DNA from: Pyrus communis
Taxonomy: Eukaryota > Streptophyta > Magnoliopsida > Rosales > Rosaceae
DNA: 64,000 bases
Direction: 5' to 3'
Assembly: GCF_963583255.1 (NCBI RefSeq)
Contig: NC_084819.1
Span: forward strand, 13,174,471-13,238,470
Position 1 is the stretch's first letter. Each line of letters starts with the position of its first letter. The translations under genes were made by a program, and so were the position numbers. A model generated the notes under the pieces. The model saw only the letters and a list, made by a program, of their open reading frames with translations. It did no database searches and was not told the DNA's origin. Shown piece by piece: positions 36,020 through 47,415 of the stretch.

Positions 36020-36757
36020 ACAGGTCTCTTAGTGAACATCTGCCAAGGAACATCGCCAACAAGCATCCAGTCATCATCCTTGTCCTCGAAAGTCAGAACA
36101 AATTCAGAACCATTGAGAAGATCCATCAATCGACTCGCACTCAGACCATCTCGCTCGGGAAGTCCATTAGAACTGCACTGCCCAATGGTGAAGCAGCTAA
36201 ACATCTTCTCCAGAGCCATGGAAAGTTCAGTGTAGTTGTTGTAGGTTTTAAGGTCAACTTTTCGCAGGTATGGAGCGCCGTCCATGCTAACCTTCACATA
36301 AAGGCACCCGGACCCTTGTTTACCCGCAGCGTCATCGTTGTTTTTCGCCAGACTAGAGGCCATGGAATTCTTCCGAAATGATCGAATTGGGGGCCATCCT
36401 ACCACCTGTGCCTTGCAAGAAGGAGAAGCAGCAGCATGCTCAGAGGCCAGAGTGTTCTTCTTCTCCAACTGAGCTGCTGGCTTTGGCGACAGAGGAACGG
36501 AAGAAACCTCCTTCTTGGCTAATGGAGAACCCAAGACTCCTGCTTTACCCACATCAACCTCAAATCCATTACTCATGGTAAAAAACCTATTTCTCAGAAC
36601 ACCCATCAATGGCGTCAGAGAATCCCCTTTTTGCCCCTGACACAGGGTTCTTTGGAGGGTTTGGAGACAACGCAGTTGGCTTGTTATTCTCCTCCAAATC
36701 TTTCCCAAAAAATGAGACCCCAAGTCCAAGCCCTGATGGTTTTTTTTTCTGTCAGGA
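36020..36757 (-). pseudogene. Captured Aux/IAA repressor fragment (domains II, III, IV)
   Basis: Translation gives a [10 protein letters not shown] region, one stop and frame change near 36575-36595, then [20 protein letters not shown] (domain II degron core GWPP). Domain III follows ([37 protein letters not shown]), then part of domain IV ([26 protein letters not shown]). The protein is cut inside domain IV, where HMGR sequence begins. The reading runs straight through positions where plant Aux/IAA genes commonly have introns, which suggests a spliced-RNA origin. It is nearest to the IAA8/9/27 type. It is not a complete gene. Confidence 0.85.
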
Positions 36758-36762
36758 GAGTG

Positions 36763-36893
36763 GGACCGTTCCGGCTTCCCATGATTGTGGCATCCCTCGA
36801 AGCTAGGTATTCTACATTCCTTGAAAGGGCATTAATGTGCTCCAGCCTTGTTATCTGAACACCACAAGGCATTGGACATCCAGCAAACTTGTG
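36763..36893 (-). pseudogene. Captured serine decarboxylase fragment
   Basis: The minus-strand frame reads [20 protein letters not shown], then [20 protein letters not shown] and GSRNG. This is the region around the PLP-lysine (S-x-HK) of plant serine decarboxylase (group II PLP decarboxylase, choline/ethanolamine supply). Only about 43 residues remain. It is joined upstream to the junction repeat and downstream directly to Aux/IAA sequence. Confidence 0.85.
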
Positions 36894-36926
36894 ACCAGAA
36901 TAACGAACTCGAGGTAGTGCAAGGCG
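36892..36926 (-). repeat. Junction repeat, copy 2
   Basis: Direct repeat of 35766-35800 with one visible mismatch in the first bases. It ends at the splice between the decarboxylase fragment and the membrane-protein fragment. Confidence 0.75.
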
Positions 36927-36959
36927 TGAGGAGACAGAGGAAGGGGCTCCACCATCACC

Positions 36960-37404
36960 ATTGAGCACAGGCAAAGAAAATGGCCAAGAATCCTCCTGCA
37001 GCTGCCAGAGAAAGTATGAGAGAGATAGCAACGGCATCGAAAGTTGCTGCCGCAAAGAAAAGCGTGAAGACAAGCAACCCTGTCAAGGCAAGAAGAGTAA
37101 TAGTGCCAACAGAGATGACTAGCAGTGCACGGAGAGGGCTCCCCCTCCGAGTCCAGAGAAGAACGTTTCGCCCACTGTTTCTGGAAGCTTCGTGAAGCAG
37201 CGGACCGTTCTTGGCTAGAGAGGTTTTGATCCGTTGAAACAGCGGAGCAGCAGCACCGGCACTGGTGGAGCTGGGGAAGAGGATCTCAACAATCAGACGG
37301 TGGAAGATGCCGTAGAGAGTCTCCTCCCGGTTGGTGTGGATCTCGCCGTCGTTGTCGGTAACGTCCACGTGGACTCCGCCGTTGGTTCCGTATGGCTCCG
37401 CCAT
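36960..37404 (-). pseudogene. Captured plant membrane-protein fragment
   Basis: From ATG 37404: MAEPYGTNGGVHVDVTDNDG, then REETLYGIFHRLIVEILFPS, a LWTRRGSPLRALLVISVGTI block and two long hydrophobic segments ([38 protein letters not shown]). It ends in the second hydrophobic segment. It resembles a conserved plant transmembrane (hairpin-forming) protein family that I cannot name with certainty. The frame is open but truncated. Confidence 0.5.
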
Positions 37405-37439
37405 TGGGGGACTTAACGGACGGTTGAGTGAGCAAGGAC

Positions 37440-37770
37440 TGAGCAAATCTGATTTTCAGATTAGCGGAAGAGGCTGCTCTGTCGTATTCCTCAATGAGAT
37501 TAACGAGATCCTCATCGGACTTGATGGATACGAGGGCGTCGAGATTCTCGGTGGGCAGTTGACAGCGCAGACTGACGGCCGTCACGGATGGCCCACACAA
37601 CTCAGTCAGCTTTGACGACAGTTCGTAAAAGGAAATAGAGCGGGGAACTGCAAGGACACGGGTTTTCCCGCTGAGGTAACGGAGCTTGCCGTCGGGGTAA
37701 CGGGGAGTCGACAGCGACAGGGAGCGGTTGTTGCAGTAGCCGTGTATTCTGATGGCTGCGATGGTGGAAC
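37440..37770 (-). pseudogene. Captured PB1-domain protein fragment
   Basis: The frame reads PDGKLRYLSGKTRVLAVPRS, ISFYELSSKLTELCG, SLRCQLPTENLDALVSIKSD, EDLVNLIEEYDRA. This is a plant PB1 (Phox/Bem1) interaction domain with the basic KLRY start and the acidic SDEDL...EEYDR OPCA-like motif. The rest of the protein is absent. The fragment overlaps in sequence with the start of the membrane-protein fragment. Confidence 0.8.
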
Positions 37771-37870
37771 TTTCACCTTTTTCTTTGCTTTTGTGAAAAT
37801 AAGAAGAGCCAAGTCTTCTTTCTCTTCTTCTGCAAAAAGCTGAAGCAACACCAAGACAAAGAACAAATTA

Positions 37871-38372
37871 TAAACAAATAAATTTATACCTAGTACTTTT
37901 GCTTGCTTTGCCGTGAACCCCCCTTTTACCGTGTTTCGATTTTTTTTTTATTTTTTTATTTTTTTATTTTTTTTATTTTTTTATTTATTTTATTTTATTT
38001 TTTTTATTTTATTTTTTTTATTTATTTTTTTTTATTTTATTTTATTTTTTTTTATTTTTTATTTTTTTTTATTTTTTTTTTTATTTTTTTTTTTTTTGAG
38101 TAGAGAATATATATATTTTTTCTAATACATAGTAACATATGTAATTTTTTTTTTCTTTTGTAATAAAATTGACTTTCTTTAATGAAACATTTATTTATTT
38201 TGATGTGACTGTACTTGAAGTTTTGAAGTTTCAAGTTGCCTACGTACTCTTCCAAAGAAGAGATCAAGTCATAACGTAGTTCAAATGAGTGATGATTTTG
38301 GTGATGATTTTGGTGATGATTTTGCCGTACACAGTTTATGCTCTTGCGGGCCAGGAGCGTGACGCGTTTGCT
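37871..38372. other. T-rich low-complexity spacer
   Basis: 37938-38097 is almost wholly T with scattered A, and 38150-38370 is AT-rich. No gene. It lies between the captured block and the end of the integrase. Confidence 0.75.
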
Positions 38373-41300
38373 TTAGGGGTAGTAGCGCTTCAAAAATCTG
38401 CCGTTGATGGGGCCGATCTTCAACCCGTCTTCTGCCGTGATTAAGTAGGCGCCATTGGTGTAAATCTCTTGTATTACGTAGGGTCCATCCCATTTTGATG
38501 TGAACTTGCTTTTTGTCTTATGGGTTGTAATGATAGGCCTACGCAATGCCAGCACGAGATCTCCGGCTTGGAAAGACCTTGGGCGGACTTTCTTGTTGAA
38601 TGCCTTGGCTAACCGTGCTTGGTAGCATTCCAAGTGTTGTTGAGCTTCGAGCCTTCTCTCATCCAGCGCTTCCAACTCCTGAAGGCGCAACTTTGCATTT
38701 TCTTCATCAGTCAAGCCTTCTTGTATAGCCATCCTTAGTGAGGGGATTTGACTTTCAAGCGGTAGAACAGCTTCTACGCCATATACGAGAGAATAAGGTG
38801 TAGCTTGGGTAGGAGTCCTATGTGTAGTCCTATATGCCCAAAGTGCTTCACTTATTCTTTCATGCCAGTCTCTCTTTGTTCGGCCGATTACCTTTTTCAG
38901 GAGGTTGCACAGCGTCTTGTTGAATGCTTCTGCGAGGCCGTTGGCTGGAGCATGATACATGGAAGACTTGTGCTGCTTGAACTTGTATTTGTCGCAAAGC
39001 TCGTCCACGAGTCGGTTGGAAAACTGCTTTCCATTGTCCGTGATAATGTAGCGAGGCACCCCATATCGGTGGATGATATGCTCCTTGATGAAACGAACAA
39101 CAGTTTCCTTTTTTACTTCCCTTAAAGGTATGGCTTCAGCCCACTTGGAGAAGTAATCTGTTGCAGCTAGGATGTAAGCTTCCCCTGCAGATGACTTTGG
39201 CGTAATTGGTCCTACAACGTCCAATCCCCATGCGTCGAACGGCCATGAAGCAACTGTAGGGTGTAATGGTTCAGGCGGTTGATGTATGAAGTTGGCGTGG
39301 AATTGGCAGGCTTGGCACCTTTTGGCGTGTTCCAGGCAGTCCTTCACCATGCTCGGCCAGTAGTAACCCATTCTTTTAAGCTGGAAATGTAGCTTTGGTC
39401 CAGATTGATGTGCCCCACACATACCTGAATGTGCTTATTCCATGGCTTGATTAACTTCTTCCTCACCTAGGCATCTCAGGAGCAGTCCTTCAAAAGAGCG
39501 TCGGTAAAGTGTTCCTTTGTAGTAAAGGAAGCGAGGTGCTCGTCGACGTATTTCGGAACGGTGTCTAAGATCATCTGGAAGCTTTCCGTGCTCTAAGTAG
39601 TCGATCAGCGGCTGTCTCCACTCTTCAGCATCGACTGGAAGTACTGAGATGACATTTGTATCATCTAGTGACATTTCATTAACGAGAGGAATCACCCATC
39701 TTTGGCAAACTGGCACGTCTGCAACTTCATCTTTTCCTAGTGTCATACTTGAGGCTAGATTGGCGAGAGCGTCTGCCATTTGATTTTCCTTTCTTGGCAC
39801 ATGTTCTAGTGTCACAGCTTCGAACCTTTGTAGCAGTTGGGTCGCTAACCGGAAGTATGGGACGAGATCATCTTTCCTCACCTCATATTTAGTTAAGAGT
39901 TGATTGATTATGAGCTTGGAATCGCCATATACCTCAAGAGCTGTGATTTCCATGTTGATCGCCATTTGGAGCCCGATGATCAATGCTTGGTACTCAGCAA
40001 CATTGTTGGAGCATAGCTCATTCAATTGGAAGGAGTAAGGTAGTATGTGCCTTTGTGGTGACATGAATACTACTCCTGCCCCTGCTCCGTCTGCTCGTGC
40101 GGATCCGTCGAAGAACATCGTCCATGTCGGGAAGATGTCGATGTAGAACACCTCCTCGTCAGGCAAGTCATCTGAGATTTTCCAATCAGCCGGGATTGGA
40201 TGATCGGCAAGGAAGTCTGCTAGCGCTTGTCCCTTGACGGCTTTAGCTGGGACATAGATGATCTCATATTGATTAAGAAGCAAAGCCCATTTAGCGAGTC
40301 GCCCTGTCAAGACTGGCTTAGTCATAACGTATTTGACAGGGTCGGCTTTAGCAACCAAGTGGATGGTGTAAGCATGCATGTAATGTCTGAGTTTCTGAAT
40401 GGCAAACACCAAAGCGAGGCACATCTTTTCTATTGGGGAATAGTTCAACTCAGCGCCGGTGAGAGTTCGACTGAGGTAGTATAGTGCTCCTTCTCTTTGG
40501 GATTCATTCTCTTGCGCCAAGAGTGCTCCGATTGAACTTTCCTGAGCAGCAATATACAATATGAGTGGTTTCCCGGGCACAGGTGCCCTCAGGACAGGTG
40601 GACTTGACAAATATTTCTTTATGCTTTCAAAAGCATTATGGCATGCTTTGTCCCATACGAATGGAACATCTTTCTTCATAAGGCGACTAAACGGTTGACA
40701 ACGCCCTGCGAGGTTAGAGATGAAGCGTCTGATGAAGGTTAGCCGTCCTTGTAGACTTTTCAGCTCGTGCAGGTTTCTTGGCTCGGGCATGCTTTGAATG
40801 GCCTTGATCTTTGATTGGTCTACTTCAATACCACGGTGCTTGACGATGAAGCCGAGGAATTTTCCAGAGGTGACGCCAAACGCACACTTTAACGGGTTCA
40901 TCTTGAGGTTGTATTTTCGCAGCCTTTCGAACACTATTCGCAGATCCTTCAAGTGTTCTGATCTTTTCTTCGTCTTAACCACCACATCATCTACGTAACA
41001 TTCTACATTTTTGTGTAGCATGTCATTGAAGATTTTCTGCATTGCGCGTTGATACGTAGCTCCAGCGTTCTTTAGACCAAAGGGCATTACCTTGTAGCAG
41101 TAGATACCTTTTGGAGTACGAAAGGCTGTTAGTTCCTCGTCTTCGAGGGCCATGCGAATTTGATTGTACCCAGAAGAGCCATCCATGAATGATAATGCCT
41201 CATGGCCAGTGGTTGCATCCACCATGATTTCAATAATTGGCAAGGGGAAGTCATCCTTTGGGCAAGCATCGTTGAGGTCCCGGAAGTCTAATCAAACACG

Positions 41301-44300
41301 TATTTGTCCTGATTTTTTAAGGACAATGACGATGTTGGAGATCCACTTGGGGTATTGCACTTCTCGAATAAAGCCTGCTTCGATTAGCTTGTCGATCTCG
41401 ACCTCGATTTGTGGGATAAGCTCAGATCGATAGCGTCTTTGAGTTTGCTTTATCGGCCGTGTTCCAGGCCTGACCGCAAGATGATGAACAGCGATGATAG
41501 GGTCCAGGCCGGGCATTTCTTTGTAGGTCCAGGCAAAGACGTCTTTGTACTCTAACAACAACTGATAATACTCCTCTATCTCATATGTACTTAATAATGC
41601 ACTTACGAAGATAGGTTTTGGTTCCTTGCTTGTACCTAAGTTGAGTTCCTTGAGATCATCGATTGTGGCTTGCCCCCCATCTTCGAGCTGTGGTGGTGCA
41701 GCAGTGACATCTTCCTCGGGGATTTCGTCTTCTTTACCTTCTTGAACCGTGACGTGGAAAACATCTTGGATCTCCTCTTCGGTGCTGCCTTCTCGAGCTT
41801 GTCGGCATAAGGATTGTCTGGTGTTCTGGGAGAGGCGTTCCTCGCAATCTTCATAGGAAGGAGCCTTGACCGGGTAATTGAAGAAGTCTTCTGGGAAGAG
41901 GTCGCACATTGTGATGGGGATGGACGATCTTTGTGTCGAAATTTCATTATCTCCAACACTTTCACATTGTTCTGGAGGTTGACAGGAGCTGTTTTGCCCC
42001 CTTTTCGACTGATAAACTTGTGGACAAGATGGTTGCTGCTTGTCCAATTTCTTCGAAGCGATCTTCGAAATGCATTCCTCACAATCTTCATAACAAGGAG
42101 CCTTGATCGAGAAATTGAAGACGTCTTCAAGGAAGAAAAGATCCCGCATGAACGATCTTTGTGTTGTAATTTCATCATCCTCAACATTTTCATGTAGCTT
42201 TGAAGGTTGACGGTAGCTGCTTTGCCCCCTTTCCGATTGGTGAACTTGTGGACAAGACATATGTTTCTCGTGCAGCTTCTTCGGAGTGACATGAATCCAT
42301 CCTTCATCTTCACTTGACTTGACTGACATGGTTTTGGAGCATGCCCCCAGCGGTTGAGGTGAAGACTTTGAGTCGAAAGAGCCAGAAGTGACATCTTTCT
42401 TAGGGATTTCATCTTCAGTGCCGTTCTCTTGGGTTTGTTGGCATGAAGATTTGCCAGTGTGGACGATGATGCGCCTCCTTACCTTCAATGGTCCTTTTGT
42501 GTCAACCTCTAGGATTGCTTGGCGCTTCATCCTTGAAGGAATCAAGCTTCGAACGTCGTCTTTTCCTCCTAACCCATCGAGCTTTTCTCCCTTTGGTGTT
42601 GTCTTCCTCTTTCCAAAAGGCTTCTCATTATCTTCAAATCTTTCTGAAGCTGATCGTTGCAGAGGAGAGATAACTGTGTTGCTTTGTTTCTTAAGCTTTA
42701 ACAACCTTTCAAAAACAGAGCTTTGGGATGTCGGCGCTTTAAGCCTCTTGAAGACAGAGGTTCGGTCTTGACCACCAATGCGATTAAACACTGAAGTTCT
42801 GGAGCTTGACTGGCTCATCCTATCGAAGACCGACGTCCGATGGGAGGGTTTAGGCTCTTCTTGGTCTTGTTCAATGCTCATGCTGACATATTGAGTGCTA
42901 GTGTTTTTCGCTTGGCTTGAAATCATCACAGGTGCATTTGGTGTGAAACCAAGTCCGGCTTTGTTGTTGTCAACTCCGTAACCATGCTCCTTCAACTTCT
43001 TTTGAGTTTTGGTGAGGTTACGTTCTTCGTCATTGACAGTGTTTGAAACCTTCTTTCCAGCCACCGCAGAAGAAGCGAAGTCATACCCGGCCTTTGACAT
43101 GAGTTTGTAGGCGTTAGGGTCGAAACCTTCCTCGGTCCTCTTGGTTGGAAGAAAGCTTGATTCCACCTTCTTTGGTAGAGCTTTCATGAAGCCTTGTGGT
43201 AGTCTTGCGACCTTAGCACCCCCGAGCTGTGTCAAAGGCAAAACTGCATTTGTCTTGAGCAAGTTCACATTATCCGTGTGCCACTGTGTATCGGCTTTTC
43301 TAGTTTCGAATGGAGATTGACCATTCTTTCTTCTTGACATTGGGATATACCGGAATATGGGTGCGTTCGGTCCTTCTGACGGCATCCTACTCCCTTTGGT
43401 TGTTGCAGGTTTAGCAAGCTCGTCATCGTCTTTGCTTGAAGATGGCACGGCCTGCTCTTTTTGCTTTTTAGGCATGGCTTGCCACTCTTGCTTTTTAGGT
43501 GCTGCTCTGCCCGTGGATTTGATCTCTTCCGGAAGGGCTTCGGGTACCGTCTCTTCATCCATGTAGAACTTGGCATCTGCAAAGTGTGATTCGGCTTCGG
43601 TGAATGGCTTGGTATCACCTTGGATCACCTTCACTCCTTCTCGGTAAAATTTTAGGCATTGGTGAAGGGTGGACGGCACTACCCCATTTGCGTGGATCCA
43701 AGGTCTTCCTAAGAGCAAGCTATAGGAAGTTCTTGCATCAATTACGTGGAATATCGTGCTTGATTTGAGCTCACCCATGGTCATCTCTACTCGGATCATG
43801 CCTATCGCCCTTTGTCCTCCTTGGTTAAAACCCTGGATCAGCAGACGGCTCAGGGATAGTTCATTCACCTTGATGCCGATTATGGTCATTGTTGATTTTG
43901 GCATGATGTTTATGGCCGACCCACCATCCACAAGCATGCGGTTGACTTTGTATTCCTTTATGTACCCGGAGACGAAGAGGGGACGGTTGTGAGGCTTTGA
44001 TCCCAACAGTAGGTCTTCGTCAGTGAAGTTAATTACGTCATGGGTGGCACAACATGTGGCACATTCATGTGGCTGAAGCTTCGAGCCTTCGTCATTACTT
44101 TCTTGCTCTTCGTGGTCGTCGGGACCTGCCAAGACTGCTGCTAGTGCTCTTCGCATCTTTTTTGGCAATGGTAGCGTTTCCTCGATGCTAAAGTGTGTTG
44201 GCAGACCTTCTCCAGGTGTAAGGGTCTTTTCTACCTTAGTGGCGATAGCTTTGCCTTTTGAGGGCTCTTCTATTTCTACTTCAACCATGTGACAGGCCAC

Positions 44301-46334
44301 GGTAGTGCACTGTTGGAAAAAGTCATTCGGGAAGTACTCACGCAAGGAAACGGGAATGCGTGGCTCCTGCTCCATAGGTTCCCTAGCATATGTTGTTTTA
44401 TTATGCTTTATGTTTCTTTTAGGCTTCGCATTGTTGCGGCCGTGGTGATTTCTTCTTTGTTCCACCTTTGGCTGTATGACTTGTGGTCTTGGTTTCCTTG
44501 TCTTTTTGTAGGTTACCAATATCCATCCTTCTTCATCATCAGCATGTGTATCTTGGTCGCTTCTCTCCAGTGATGGTTGTGTAGGAGGTGCCGTGCAACT
44601 TAAGCATTCACGAGAACGGTCAGGTGTCATTTGGAGAGGCACAGGATTAAACGATCCAAACGCAATTGTAGTGGTATGCGTTGCGGCCGTGTCCTCAAGG
44701 TCGAGCTCAATTTGCCCTTGTTGTGCTAGCTTCATGATGAGTTCTTTGAGAACGAAGCACTTGCCAACAGGATGGCTCACAATACGATGGTACTTGCAGT
44801 ACCTAGGATCGTTTGTGCGATTCATTTCTTCAGGACGCTTGCATTCGGGTAGCTCAATCACCTTTTTTTCCAGCAAGTCATCTAACATGGCAGCCATGTC
44901 AGAGTCAGGAAAAGGGTACGTTTTCTGTTCCAACTCTCTCAAGGTGCTCTTGTATCTGTCTTGGGTGCGAGAAGGCTCACTTGTCTTTATCTCCTTCGCT
45001 TTCTTCTTGGAGGAGATCTTGATGGGCGCTGAGGAGGTCTTGATGGGCGCTGAGGAGGTCTTGATGGGGGTAGTGTTGACGGTGAAAGCTTCCTTAGCGG
45101 GCTTCTTCCCGGTCTTGTCTACATTTGGGGCGAATACTTTCTCCTTATTGAAGTTAGTAATTGGCTCCTTTTTCCCATGATTAGCGATACTCAGCTCCAT
45201 GTCGTGGGAACGAGTTGCTAGCTCTTCAAATGTTCTTGGTTTTATACCTTGGAGGATGTAATGTAACCCCCAGTGCATGCCTTGAACGCACATCTCAATG
45301 GCAGAGGTTTCAGAAAGTCGATCTTTGCAATCCAGACTTAAGGAGCGCCATCTATTTATGTAGTTGACGACAGGTTCATCTCTCCACTGTTTCGTACTGG
45401 TCAGCTCTAGCATGCTTACAGTACGACGAGTGCTGTAGAAACGGTTGAGGAATTCCCTTTCTAGCTGGTCCCAACTGTTGATAGACTCAGGTTCGAGGTC
45501 AGTGTACCAGTCAAAAGCGTTACTTTTCAGCGAACGCACGAACTGTTTGACGAGGTAGTCTCCCTCTGTCCCAGCATTGTTGCAAGTTTCAATGAAATGG
45601 GCGACATGTTGCTTCGGGTTGCCTTTTCCATCGAACTGCATGAATTTTGGGGGCTGATAACCCCTTGGCATCTTTAAAGCATCAATCTTCTTGGAGTAAG
45701 GCTTTGAGTACAGTACGGAGTCATGCGAGCTTCCTTCGTACTGTGTCTTGACAGTGCTTGCGATCATCTCCTGTAGCTGCTGGATAGAGAGAGATCCCAT
45801 GGATGCCATTGCTTGGTCTAGCTTCGGCTTCTCTTCAACTTTCTCCGCTGGTGGCTCCTCTTCTTCGTCGTCTTCTTTCTTTAATAGGCCAATATTTGGG
45901 TCGACTTTCACGTCGGGCAGCGCATCTAGTTGGTTGACAAGTGCGACAATCTGCAAGTCCTTCTCTTCCACAGTCCGTGTGAGCCTTGCGATTGCTTCAT
46001 TCATCTGAGCTAGCTGCTCCTCGATTGAAGTTGCTCCAGTGGTCATGACTTGCATGGTTGTACTGCCGCTCGAATCAGCGTCGGAGAGTAGGGACTCTGA
46101 GTATTTCCTCGGGCTTTCCCCCTTTGATGCCCTTAGCGAGGCTAAGGTGATCACAGGCTCGTACCTCAAGTGCTCTTGTTCCTTTGACAGAGTTAATGCA
46201 GGGGCGGAAGCCGCAGCAAAAAGAGCTCTTGCCTTACTTCGGGTTATGATGCCCGAAATATCACCACTTGCGGCGATGATGTTCTTGTTCTTTGCTTTGA
46301 TTGCAGGAACAGCTTGATCCTTTCTTGATGCCAT
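38373..46334 (-). pseudogene. Tat-lineage gag-pol polyprotein, one frame with two nonsense codons
   Basis: The ATG at 46334 (MASRKDQ) is the first in-frame start inside the internal region; an earlier one would lie in the primer site/LTR. Domains in order: gag core (about 45650-45190; [19 protein letters not shown]); aspartic protease (about 43990-43640; [13 protein letters not shown]); and a long linker with SVF(D/N/K/E)R repeats and a duplicated module of about 75 residues. RT follows (41420-40700; VMPFGLKNAGATYQR, YVDDVVVKT), then a degenerate RNase H. A second archaeal-type RNase H (about 40130-39740; WTMFFDGSARADGAGAG) comes next. The integrase (39422-38373) has D...TDNGKQF...E and a chromodomain-free tail. 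Stops TGA at 41292-41294 (RT) and TAA at 39435-39437 (RNase H/integrase junction) interrupt an otherwise single frame. Confidence 0.9.
41835..42280 (-). repeat. Duplicated 75-residue module in the protease-RT linker
   Basis: Two successive coding units share SCPQVxQSxRGQxS, a D/N-E-I-x-TQRS block, DLF..D.FN and KAPxYEDCEE. A looser relative ([11 protein letters not shown]) lies nearer the N-terminus. It is a tandem coding duplication inside the polyprotein. Confidence 0.75.
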
Positions 46335-46380
46335 TTGCGTTTTTCGATGATTTGAGGATAGAGATGAGAGGTAGAGATAT

Positions 46381-46400
46381 CCCACCGGGCGTGCCAAAAG
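46381..46400 (-). other. Primer binding site of the Tat element
   Basis: The minus strand reads TTTTGGCACGCCCGGTGGGA directly after the 5' LTR. TGGCACGCCCGGTGGG has the form of a tRNA 3'-end complement; I could not assign the tRNA from memory. Confidence 0.6.
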
Positions 46401-47410
46401 TGTAAACACGGAAAATTCCTGAAAACAAGAGACAAGAATAACGTGTACAAAATATATTTTTTGGTGTTTATGATTTTGGGGTTACAATCTCTTTGTAATT
46501 TGTTCCTCTGATTCTATCTTCGTAGGGTGTAGGTTTGTGGATGAGCTGTTGATCCAAAGGGCCGTCGGGGCTTGATCTAGGGATGAATAGTTGATGAACG
46601 GATCTTCGAGGGCTTTTGGGCCTAATCTTGAAGACTGATGGATGAGCGGATCTTCAAGGGCTTTTGGGCCTAATCTTGAAGACTAGGATGAGCGGATCTT
46701 CAAGGGCTTTTGGGCCTAATCTTGAAGACTGATGGATGAGCGGATCTTCAAGGGCTTTTGGGCCTAATCTTGAAGACTGATGGATGAGCGGATCTTCAAG
46801 GGCTTTTGGGCCTAATCTTGAAGACTGGGATGAGCGGATCTTCAAGGGCTTTTGGGCCTAATCTTGAAGACTGATGGATGTGTGGATTTGTTGAGGTTGT
46901 TGATCCAAAGGGCCGTTGGGGCTTGATCTTAGGACGAACGGGTGATGAACACTTTCTTCAAGGGGCCGTCGGGGCTTGATCTTGAGTCGGCGGAAGTTCT
47001 TCAAGGGCCGTTGGGGCTTGACCTTGAAGGAGGGTTTGACGAAGAACGAAGAGTGTTTTCTTGATCCTTCGGGATTTTGCTTGAGAGCTTTAGAGTTTCA
47101 AGGCTTCAAGGTTTTGGTGTGATGTAAATTCCCTTCTTTCTTTCTCTTCTTCTTCCTTTCTCTCCTCTCTTGAAATGAATGCCTTGGCCTCCTATTTATA
47201 GAATTCCAAAACTTGATTTTTTGGATTTAAATAATCAGATGAAATAAATCGTTTCTGCCAGATATTGACACGTGTCCTATTTGATGACCTTTCCAATTTA
47301 TTTCGATTTTTCGTTGAGTCACACGCTACATGTAAAATTTATGTGACACGTGAGCGTTGAAATTTTAATTATTGGTTAACATTCATTTCACCGAAATTTC
47401 GATGTCTACA
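46401..47410 (-). repeat. 5' LTR of the Tat element (right copy)
   Basis: Same length as the left copy and nearly identical. It holds about six 45-48 bp tandem units at 46600-46875 and a minus-strand TATA box near 47192-47207, which should drive the genomic RNA. Confidence 0.9.
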
Positions 47411-47415
47411 CAGCT

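Larger units (their letters stand above)
31565..47410 (-). mobile_element. Complete 15.8-kb Tat-lineage Ty3/gypsy retrotransposon with captured host sequences
   Basis: CAGCT at 31560-31564 and 47411-47415 is a perfect target duplication. Both LTRs are 1010 bp and begin, on the coding (minus) strand, TGTAGACATCG and end GTGTTTACA. Coding runs on the minus strand: 5' LTR 47410-46401, primer site, gag-pol 46334-38373, then a 5.8 kb region with captured host gene fragments (35440-37870) and an antisense accessory ORF (34440-35072). The polypurine tract and 3' LTR (32574-31565) follow. The dual RNase H domains place it in the Tat clade. Only about four differences between LTRs were noticed, so it is young. 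Two nonsense codons disable pol. Confidence 0.92.

Noticed and set aside
36020..36757. An intact Aux/IAA gene
   Set aside because: Domain IV is cut and joined to HMG-CoA reductase, a stop and frame change precede domain II, and it lies inside a retrotransposon.
37903..38125. Phe-rich membrane-like frames
   Set aside because: Products of a T-rich low-complexity tract, not genes.
44289..46317. Plus-strand frames over the gag-pol region
   Set aside because: Shadows of the minus-strand polyprotein frame.
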